Assembly: GCA_016617785.1 (NCBI GenBank)
Contig: JADILM010000005.1
Coordinates: 1,302,001-1,366,000 of the forward strand
Length of the DNA: 64,000 nt
Source: Sporobolomyces roseus
Taxonomy: Eukaryota; Basidiomycota; Microbotryomycetes; Sporidiobolales; Sporidiobolaceae
Direction: 5' to 3'
Shown here: positions 1 to 8,451 of the stretch, piece after piece
How the letters are laid out: the number at the start of each line of letters is the position of its first letter
How positions within the stretch are numbered: the first letter of the stretch is position 1
The notes under the pieces: model-generated
Told to the model about the DNA's origin: nothing
Databases searched by the model: none
The model's input: only the letters and a program-made list of their open reading frames with translations
Program-made: the position numbers and the translations under genes

Positions 1-1903
1 GCACATCGCTCAGAGCGCGTAAGCTCAGAATCGGCCTCTCCTCGCTCGTGCGGTTTCTCCCAGCTGACGAACCTTCCCTTCGATAGTGCCAAATCGCTTG
101 GTGCGAAATCAGCCGACGATTGGACGACAGCGACTCGTTCAGCAGTCGGAGGAGGATGTACTACTGTTATCGCTTTCGCCGTGCAGCAACGTGGATCTTC
201 GATGCAACAAGCTGTCGACGCATACCACGAATTGGCCAACGATAACACGATTTGCGACTATTCGTTCCATATCATCGTGACGGATCCATCGGAAGAGCAA
301 ATGCACGTTGAGCTACCAAAGTTGATTGAACAAGGAATAACGAGTGTAAAGGTGAGTTCCTTCGCTTCGTCTCATTTGCACGAGACAAGACAATTAACGA
401 GAATCCTGTCTAGATTTATTCGACGTATCCCGCTCTCAAGTTGGACGACACACAGATTCTCGACTGTTTCTATGCCGCCCGAAAGTACGGAGTCACTGTC
501 AGTGAGTCAACTTTTCGCATCGTCGATGTTTCACAATCTCTCGAATTGACGAAATGCGCTTCTCCAGTGGTGCACGCCGAAAACTCTGACATGATCAGCT
601 GGATGACCGCTGATCTCGCCAAACGGGGAATGGTCTCTCCCTGGAACCACGGGACTTCTCGCCCACCTATCGTCGAATCCGAAGCGACGAACCGAGTTCT
701 TGCGTTGGCAGAACTGCTCGATACTCCTGTTCTCTTCGTTCACGTCTCGGCACCGGATGCTTTCAAGGTTATCAGAGAAGCTCAAGGACGGAGGATGTCG
801 GTTTATGCCGAGACTTGCCCTCACTACCTACTCTTGACGGGTGAAGCGATGAGAGCTCCTGGTTTCGAGGGTACGTTGATCAGCTTCTCCTCTACATTTA
901 CCCTGTTCTCACACTTGCTCGTGTCTCATAGGTGCGAAAGCGTGTTGCGCTCCACCTTTGCGGGAGAATCCAGCTGATCGCGAACAAGTTTGGAATTCGA
1001 CTTTGAACGGAACCGTAACTGTGCTGTCCTCGGACCACGCCCCGACCAATTACTACGATGAGAGTGGCAAGCAACTCGGGCTTGCGAAGAATCCTACGAA
1101 GAACGAGAGAGGAGATTTCCGATACATGTTCGTCCGATTCGCTACCTTTCCCTGAGCGCAGTTTAAGCTGACTTTCCTCACTCGTCTATAGTCCGAACGG
1201 TCTCCCAGGCGAGTCCCGATATATCCTTTACCTCTGCTCTTCTATCGCTTACCGATTCGCAAATGTCCAGGTGTCGAAACTCGAGGACCACTAATGTGGA
1301 GCGAAGGAGTTTGCAAAGGTGAGCTTGTTCCCGCTACTTCCTTAACGCAATGCTGACCTCACGCAACCATGTAGATCGCATGTCGCCATCCCAGTTCGTC
1401 GAGCTCAACTGCACGAACGCTGCTAAACTTTACGGAATGTACCCTCAAAGTCAGTTCAATCTCGTTTCTCTCACTTCACCACCTTCACTGACGAATAGCT
1501 TCCTCCCTTTCTTAGAGGGAACTATTCAACCTGGTAGTGACGCCGACTTTGTCATCTGGCGAAAATCCGCTGATCGCAGACCCTCGGAAATTACCGTCAA
1601 GAATGTCAGTCAAGCTTTCTCTCCACTTCAACTCGCTTCGACCTGCTGACGCTCCCATGGCTCTCATAGCTTCACTCGGCTTGCGACTATACGCCGTTCG
1701 AGGGTCACTCTATCGAAGACTGGCCACTTCTCACGATTCTCCGGGGCAAGGTCGTTTACGATGGTCAATCGAACGAAGTGACCGGCGTGAAGGGATATGG
1801 ACGGTTCCTCAAGCGAGGGAGAAGCGGCTTGAGAGGACCGACGGGCAAATGGCTGAACGAGTGGAGACCAGATTATGTAGAGGAGCAGGAGCGAAATCGC
1901 TAG
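1..1903 (+). CDS. D-hydantoinase / dihydropyrimidinase, 5' partial
   Basis: Cyclic amidohydrolase that opens the ring of 5-substituted hydantoins or dihydropyrimidines to N-carbamoyl amino acids. The gene begins left of the window; the first readable exon starts near 85 and the stop is TAG at 1901-1903. Spliced exons give the family hallmarks in order: VKIYSTY (the Lys that is carbamylated, plus the Tyr five residues later that gates substrate; the motif spans the 352-413 intron), VHAEN and VHVSAP (metal-binding His), TCPHY, SSDHAP (metal Asp, 1027-1044), then NGLPGVETR. One intron (1209-1270) is GC-AG. The C-terminus ends in ...EEQERNR with no peroxisomal signal. It converges on the D-amino acid oxidase with 174 bp between stops. 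Pyrimidine catabolism (Pyd2-like) is the alternative role; the neighbours favour hydantoins. Family call strong, substrate inferred. Confidence 0.88.
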
Positions 1904-2077
1904 ATAGAATCGATTTGTAGCTTGTTTTGTACTCACATAGCAATTACTCCTCAGCCGAGAGACTGAATTCCATTCGCAATCGTGTTGCGAAACCAACGCT
2001 TGATCAGCGCTTCAAACTGCGACACGGAATATCGACGAACGATAGTGAAAAATCTTTGCGACAATGCAGAAAGAACG

Positions 2078-3566
2078 CTACAATTTGGCCCGACTCGGAA
2101 GACTCGTCACTTCTCGTACGATCTTTGCAGCTTCCTCAGCGCACGCCCACGCGCATTGCCAGCCGTATCCTCCATGCCCATAATTATGAACGACCTGAAT
2201 CCGTTCACCCAAGTCAGACGATGTCAAGGTTTCCGCTTCGAGGCGAATGCCATCGTCCCTCGTCGGTCGATATCCAACAACAACAGACTTGATGAGGGAT
2301 TCGAGGGGTACAGGTGATGTTGAATGAGGAGGACGAGCGAGAGAAGGGCAAATCTCTAATGCTCTTCGAAGGATGTTGGCGGTCGTTTCAGGTCGAGGTG
2401 ATATTTCCCTATAGAGTAGAGCAAGGAAAGTCAGTCCGGCTCGAATCAGGGGGAGAGAGTGGTATCGAGGTAAGAGCGGAAACAAAAGGAAGAGCAATAA
2501 ATGTCTGATGGAGCTTACCAGTCGTCAAGTTCGCGAGTCCCCCCTACAATGACCTCTCCCGATGCACGAGGAATGATGTACGTTCGCTCACCTCCTTCCC
2601 CTCCCGCGAGTGAGCCAACTTGACGAGTCCAGCCAGTCTTGATCCAAGGTGCATCGAGAACGACGACTTGTCCTCGCACTGGATGCACAGTGCCGTCTCG
2701 AACGTCCGAGAGCTTTGTAGCGCCTATACCAGTACAGTTGACAACGACTAGCGGACGTTGAGCGTACGATGAAGCTTGAGCGAGTGATTCGAGTCGAGGA
2801 ATTCGGCAAGCGACTCCTCCGAGTGAGCTGAACAGACTCATCAGATAAGGCTGTAGATCGTCGATAATCAGCTGATCGTAAAACATAGAGGCAGGGAAGG
2901 AGGAACGAACGAGGTATCGAGCCGGTTCAATCGTTATTGATTCGAATGAAACCGAATGGTCAATCCTGCAGAAGCCAATGCTCGGTCAAAGAGCTCTCTT
3001 TCGTCGAGGTATCGGAGACTCACCCATCAGGAAGAGAGTCCGGGCTATTGATGCGGAACTAGGACGAAGAAGAGAAACGCATTGTCAGTTGGAAACTCGC
3101 AAGGTTTTTGCGAAATCGATCTTTCCGAACGATTCAGCGACTCACGTTCGGCAGTTGTTCGAGTAACCGCAAATGTGTATCTCCCTTGTAATATTCCGTT
3201 TGCGTCAATCTCATGAGGCCTCTCTTCTCTCCTTCCTCCTTGTCCTCACTTTCCTTGCACAACCTCTCGAACGTTCTGAGGTCGAAATAACGCTGTCTCC
3301 AATCCGAGTTGGCAGCGAAGGATAAATGATGTGCCCCTGCCGCTTGACTGGCGTAGAGAGGATCTTGAGGGTCTCCAGGGAGATGTTGAGCGATGAGTAG
3401 GACAGGGAAGCCAAGCTTGAGGATCTCAATACCAGTCGTGAGTCCAACAACTCCAGCCCCTATCAACGAGGTCCGGCTTCAGCTTAGCTGGACGAGAAGA
3501 GAAGAGGAGAAACTCACCAACAACGATGACGGGAGAAGGTGATGAATGAGGATACTGATGCTTCAT
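2078..3566 (-). CDS. D-amino acid oxidase, peroxisomal
   Basis: FAD enzyme that oxidises D-amino acids to 2-keto acids, ammonia and H2O2. Five exons (3566-3518, 3459-3146, 3058-3024, 2965-2519, 2408-2078) join in phase to about 391 residues. Visible signs: N-terminal dinucleotide-binding VVGAGVVGL, interrupted by the first intron; VVNCTGIGA and HPVRGQVV in the middle; VGYRPTRDDG with the substrate-carboxylate Arg; and the C-terminal FAD motif NYGHGGYGWQ. The last residues are SRAKL, a peroxisomal PTS1 tripeptide (AKL), as expected for yeast oxidases that end in SKL-type signals. It is divergent from the D-carbamoylase over a 189 bp shared promoter and convergent with the hydantoinase. It would consume the D-amino acid that the carbamoylase releases. 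The ATG at 3566 is chosen because it directly precedes the Rossmann strand. Confidence 0.93.
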
Positions 3567-3755
3567 GCTTGTTTGTCAGTCGATGGTGGTCTCCTCGGAT
3601 TGCAATAGTGCATTTCTCAAGTAGTTGATGCAAGAGTCAAACTTTCGCCGACGCCTTCGAAACTTTCGCCGACTCGGCCGTCGCCTATCAATCTCCTTCC
3701 CTCAACAACCCTTTCTCTCTCTCCTTTCAAACATCTAACGTCAGCGAACGTCGAT
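3567..3755. promoter_or_regulatory. Shared divergent promoter of D-amino acid oxidase and D-carbamoylase
   Basis: Only 189 bp separate the two start codons. The stretch holds a 14-bp direct repeat, AAACTTTCGCCGAC, at 3639-3652 and 3660-3673, spaced by exactly 21 bp (two helical turns). Overlapping its second copy is CCG-ACT-CGG at 3669-3677, an inverted CGG pair of the kind bound by Zn2Cys6 dimers. A Zn2Cys6 factor is encoded at 8452-11015. The sites are seen; their use is inferred. Confidence 0.5.
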
Positions 3756-5110
3756 ATGACTCGTCTCCTCAAGGTAGCAGCAGCTCAAGTTGGTCGAATC
3801 GATCGCAACACGCCTCGAACCGAAATCATCTCTCGTCTCATCTCTCTTCTCGAACAAGCTGCGTCTCAACATGTCAAGCTCGTCGTCTTCCCTGAAACAA
3901 CATTCTCCACCTTCTTCCCCCGATACCTCCTCGAAGATCAAGAGCTCGAAACGTTTTTCGAGAAGGAGCCGTCGGAGGGTATCGCAGCTTGCGAAACGGT
4001 CTCGTCCTTCTTCGACAAGGCTCGTGAGCTAGGCGTCGATGTCGTGATTGGGTACGGAGAAGCTACGCCTGAAGGGGAAAGATACAACACAGCTTCTTAC
4101 GTTTCGCAAGGGGAAACTGTTGGAAAATATAGGTAAGCTCTCTATCTTCTCTGTTCCTGAGCGAGTTTGGAGCCCGAGCTGAAAGTCTTACGTTTTGTCA
4201 CTACATAGGAAGATCCACTTGCCAGGTAAGCTATCTCAGTCGCTTTCGTCGCTATCGCTCTGATTCGGCTCGTGTACTGATCGAGCTATTATCCACTAGG
4301 CACAATCGAACCTTTCTCCACCGACCCCACAGTCACGAACCAACTCGAGAAGCGATATTTCAAGCCCGGCAATCTTGGTTTCCCTGCCTTTCGAGCACCT
4401 TCGCTAAAATCGACAGTTGGAGGAAACGAATCGCCTATCGTCGGGATGTTGATCTGTAACGACAGGAGATGGGCCGAGGGATGGAGAGTATTGGGTATGC
4501 AGGGTGTCGAGATCGTTTGCATCGGTTATGTGAGTCGTACTTTCGCATCTCATCCAACTTGTCCTGGTCAACCTCGAATATTTCTGTCATAACCCATCGT
4601 CACCTTATCTTCTTCTGCGTGCTGATCTATCGTTCATATCTCTCTCGACAGAACACTACCGCCTGGGCTCCGCAGCTATGGGGTATCGATCCGAATTCAA
4701 TGACCCGCAAAGAAGCTTATGAAGATGCGATGTTTCATCATAAGCTCGTGTGCCAGGCTCACGCTTACACGAACGCTAGTGAGCTCGTCTCTCTCGTCTC
4801 ACACTCGTCTTGCAAAGCCTGACCTTCGCGAACCCGCCGTTTCGATTCTGTAGCTTTCCTGATCACAGCCGCTCGATGTGGAAACGACGACGGCATTCAC
4901 CCCCTCATCACGGGATCCATGATCGTAGATCCTGAGGGTCACATCGTCGCGGAGAATAAGACGGACGGAGATGAGCTAGTCGTCGCTGAGATCGATTTAG
5001 GTGCTTGTTCGCAAGGGAAGACGAAGACGTTTGCTTTCGAGAAACATCGAAGAGTGGAGCACTACGGGAAATTGCTGGAGACGGAGGTGGTGAGGCCGAA
5101 GGAACCTTGA
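3756..5110 (+). CDS. N-carbamoyl-D-amino acid amidohydrolase (D-carbamoylase), copy 1
   Basis: Nitrilase-superfamily enzyme that cleaves N-carbamoyl-D-amino acids to D-amino acid, CO2 and ammonia. Exons 3756-4132, 4209-4225 (17 nt), 4300-4529, 4652-4778 and 4854-5110 give 335 residues, close to the roughly 300 of bacterial enzymes. The catalytic triad is present: Glu47 in FPETT, Lys127 in KYRKIHLPG, Cys184 in LICNDRRW. The Arg pair after the Cys and the downstream FHH (residues that hold the substrate carboxylate in the Agrobacterium enzyme) are also there, which points to the D-carbamoylase subgroup rather than beta-ureidopropionase. It is divergent from the D-amino acid oxidase and convergent with the racemase (180 bp between stops). 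No organelle signal was seen, so it is probably cytosolic. A second copy lies at 22429-23800. Confidence 0.92.
4209..4225 (+). other. 17-nt microexon of D-carbamoylase copy 1
   Basis: Flanked by ...ACATAG and GTAAGC. It encodes the end of the split Arg codon plus KIHLP, which contains the catalytic Lys. The same 17-nt exon exists in the paralogue at 23324-23340. Confidence 0.85.
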
Positions 5111-5290
5111 TCGTCGATAGGCTCATGTAATACCCTCTTTTCTTAATTTTGCTTTCGATTCCTCTCGTCTCGTGAGGGGCTTCATCGCCTGGAAATAAGC
5201 TCCAGTAGACCTGCATCGATCCGACGACTTTTATCGCACGTCGATACATCGGAGGAGATTTGTTCAAGTTGCAAATCTAGGAAAGGAAAT

Positions 5291-6145
5291 CTACTGCTTT
5301 GGAGAATCTGTCGCAATCATGCCAGCAAGGAAGACCAATCCAGCTAATGCCGCGTCGACGACCTTGACGTCGGCTAATCCCGCTTCTCGAACACCCTGTA
5401 AGACTAGCGATTCCATCCCCGCCATCCCACCACATCCCATGATAATGAGATCCGCTCCCATCACTGCCACTTTCGCCGAGGCTTCCTTGATCCTCTTCTC
5501 GACATCGGCTTTCTTCCCAGGGTCTCGTAGCTCCTCGACTTGAATCCCGCTCCTACGCGAGCGAAGAAATGGTATCAGAGAACGAGTTTCGAACAGAAAA
5601 TAATGATGAGGCAGTTTCGACTTACATCGCACTGCCGACAAATCGATCACTTCCTGAAGCCCCGAGGAAGGTTGTGACTCCCTTCTTCAGCAGAGGCTTG
5701 AATCCTTCCCCAGTCGAGACGATACCGAACTGTCTAGAAACCATCAGAGCTTTCGCAATTCCTGATTCGAACATTCCGACGCAAGGTTTGGAGGAGGTCG
5801 GCCCGAGGTGTTCACGGATCATGTGTTGTAGAGGGTGATCAGAGACTACATCGACAAACATCGTCCGTTAGTCTAGAATTCTGCAGAGGAGCGAAGGAAA
5901 GGCTACTCACAGCAGCAAACGAGGAAACCGTCGAATTCTTCGAACGCTCCTGTCTTGACCATTTCATCGAAACATGCTGCCGCCGTCTGGATGCCAGTGA
6001 CGTAGTCTCGAATCGCCGTAGGAGCGTGGGAAGGGGCAGTGAAGTAGTGAAGTTCGCAGTTTGGGGGGCAGTGAGGATCAAGCGATTCAGCGATTCCATC
6101 AGTGATGTCTTTTGTCGAATTGGGGTTGATGATGAGGAGTTTCAT
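5291..6145 (-). CDS. Hydantoin racemase (Asp/Glu/hydantoin racemase family)
   Basis: Interconverts L- and D-5-monosubstituted hydantoins, so that a D-specific hydantoinase can use both. Three exons (6145-5911, 5845-5626, 5552-5291) join to 238 residues, the usual length of HyuE-type racemases. It opens with MKLLIINPNST, the standard family start. The two catalytic cysteines of the two-base mechanism are visible: one in GFLVCC (Cys77/78, just before the first intron) and one in MGCGGM in the last exon. Yeast Dcg1 and bacterial allantoin racemases belong to the same family, so allantoin is an alternative substrate; the adjacent D-carbamoylase and hydantoinase favour hydantoins. It is convergent with the carbamoylase. 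Confidence 0.88.
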
Positions 6146-6263
6146 TGTGAGTAAGAGTGGGGTTTGAAGAGAGATTGCGAGTTGCGAAATGCGAAGGATT
6201 CGTCTGCGAAAAGTCAATCTCTTTCTTTCGTCAGTGGCTACTCCAGCAATTGCAGAAGGGCAC

Positions 6264-6743
6264 CTATATCACACGGAGCTTCTTTCGATCCTCGCCCTCG
6301 CCCTTAAAGTCCATTCTCCACCATTTCCATTCTTCATCTCCCAACTCTTGGTCCACCTCATTCGCCTCTAGCTGTCTCTCCAGCACCCACTCTACAGTAC
6401 GACTAGCCAACGATAAAGCTCTGCCACCATTCAGTACCTCCCTCGACTTCACTCGCCTCGGGATTCCCATCTCCGCTTCCTCCGCTTTTCCGAGGTTCAG
6501 TTCAGTTGGAATGTGGACACTCACGATTGTTATGGAGCTATTGTATGCTGAGACTGGATGTACTGAAGTGAAGGACGGCTCTGGAGCAGGTCGCTTGCTT
6601 GAGAAGAGGTTGAATCGTATCGTGGAAAATGCCGAGCGGATAAGAAAACGATTTCGAATTCGGGTGAGATTCTAGCTGAAGGGTTCAGAGAATGTGGAGC
6701 TCACTCACGGCGCCGAAGCGAGGGAATCAACCGCCGTCGGCAT
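6264..6743 (-). CDS. Possible small hypothetical protein between racemase and aldolase
   Basis: An open frame of about 120 residues. The best model starts at the ATG at 6743, uses a GTGAGT donor about 35 nt in and an acceptor in front of KRPAPEPSFT, then runs to a stop at 6264. The C-terminal half is charged and helical-looking (RTVEWVLERQ, ELGDEEWKWW). Without the intron the upstream frame is Arg/Phe-rich and mitochondrial-presequence-like, so the N-terminus is uncertain. No family was recognised. It could instead be untranslated leader between the racemase and aldolase starts. Included because an open, charged frame of this length in a 690 bp divergent gap is unusual. Confidence 0.3.
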
Positions 6744-6835
6744 TCTCTTCACAAGGGTCGCAATCTTCCTCCACTCCTCAGCCTCTCCTCTACATCGCAC
6801 CTCACATTACCGCTCTCGAACAGCTCAGCAACACC

Positions 6836-8130
6836 ATGGCTCCTATCGCAATCGATTCACAAACTTCGAGCTCTCCTTCGCAAGCTCTCAAATCGACTCA
6901 CACCGCAACGAAGCAATCTCTCGATAATCTCGTCGATGACCCATTGGCGCGTACGTATCGTTCAAATCGAGAAGGGACGATCAAGCTCAGTACGAGGTAT
7001 CCTGACTTTGAAGACGATAAGTATGCGAAGAGACAATGGATCAAAGTGAGTTTTGCTTTCCCTGTTCTCTCCCCTTCTTTCGAACGCTGACGATTCAGCT
7101 CGACTCAGGAACATCTCGCTGGAGCATTCAGATGGTAAGCACAATAATGCGCCCATACCGCTGAGAACCGAGTTCTGATCATTTTCGCTCGATTCCCAAA
7201 CCCTTCGCAAACTCGATGCTTTCTTTCCCTTTACAGGTGGGGAAAACAAGGATTCGGAGAAGGAGTATCAGGACATATCACTGTCGTCGATCCTGTACTT
7301 GAAGGTCACTATTGGATGAATCCCTTCGGACGACACTTCTCGCAAATCAGCGTTTCCGACCTCGTTCTCGTATCTCCCGATGGCAATCCAACTGAACACG
7401 GAGCTCAGCTTCCTATCAACACCGCTGGCTTCCACATTCGTGAGCTCTCTCTTTCTCCTGAGCCACAACTAATCTCAAGCTGATTCTCCTCGTTCACAGA
7501 TTCTGCGATTCACAAAGCACGACCCGATGTAGCCGCTGCAGCTCACTGTCACTCGATTAATGGAAAGGCCTGGTCGGTGTTCGGGAAACCTATTGAGCTG
7601 TTGACACAGGACTCGTGCATTTTCTACGATAATCTAGTAAGTCTTCGTTTTTCCTCCTCATCTTGTCAACGTTCGTCATTGACGTCCATGCTCGTCATAT
7701 AAAGGCCGTATACGCAAACTTTGGAGGTATCGTTCTGGCTCAAGAGGAGGGTGAGAACATTGCAAAGGCGTTAGGACCAAAACATCGAGCAGCGATTCTC
7801 CAAAATCATGGATTGCTTACCCTCGGGGACACTGTCGACGAAGCGATGGCGCTGTTCACAAACCTCGATCGGTTATGTGGCGTTCAGCTGAGAGTCGACG
7901 CTGCTGCTGCTGGGAGTGGATTGGTGAAATCGATCATTGACGACGAGGTGAGCTTGTATCGATCCTCCCCTCGACCTATGCAGTCGCTGAAGTCTATGGG
8001 TGGGCTATAGGACGCCAAATTCACTGCCGATACTCTCCAGAATCCGGAAAATCTATACGTGAATCAACAAACGGAGTACAACCTGCTCGTCGCAGAACTT
8101 GAGGGAACGAGGTTGGATTTCTTGAAGTAA
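6836..8130 (+). CDS. Class II aldolase/adducin-domain protein
   Basis: Zn-dependent aldolase-like fold seen in fuculose/ribulose-phosphate aldolases and many fungal proteins of unknown substrate. After a variable N-terminus come WIKEHLAGAFR, GFGEGVSGHITV, WMNPFGRHF, the metal-binding HCHSINGKAWS, and ILQNHGLLT with a further metal-ligand His. The reading frame crosses introns near 7049, 7135, 7440, 7636 and 7948 and ends in ...RLDFLK with TAA at 8128-8130. ATG 6836 has an ACACC context. It lies between the racemase and the Zn2Cys6 regulator inside the hydantoin gene set, but no known hydantoin step needs an aldolase. It may act on a side-chain product or be a passenger. Family call firm, reaction unknown. 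Confidence 0.82.
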
Positions 8131-8451
8131 TCTCGGAAGGGTTGGTTTCATGTAGTGGCTAAATCTGTACATGTTTGAACTCTGCAAGCGGTCCTTTTCG
8201 CCTGAGTATCACGTTTCGTCGCGAGATGCGATTTCAAGTCTAGTTGCGAAAACTTTCTGCTCTTCTTCACACCTCTCTCTCGACTTCCGGCTTTCTATCG
8301 CTAGGATGCAGAAGCGATACAATCTAGACGCAGACAAGCTCCTTATCGCTCGGCCGACTAATCTCACTATTCTATTCATCGTTTGAACGAATTAAACCGA
8401 TTCCTCGCTCCTTCCAACTCGACACGAGCTCCTCAGCGAATAGCTGCATCG
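8131..8451. promoter_or_regulatory. Upstream region of the cluster transcription factor
   Basis: This stretch of 321 bp holds no clear gene. It contains a GATAAG-type site on the minus strand near 8343 and the octamer CGGCCGAC at 8351-8358. The same octamer lies upstream of the second D-carbamoylase (23915-23922). A shared regulator is inferred only. Confidence 0.3.

Noticed and set aside
1..1903. Allantoinase as the identity of the first gene
   Set aside because: The KIYSTY gate, TCPHY and NGLPGVETR pattern fits dihydropyrimidinase/D-hydantoinase better, and no allantoicase is nearby.
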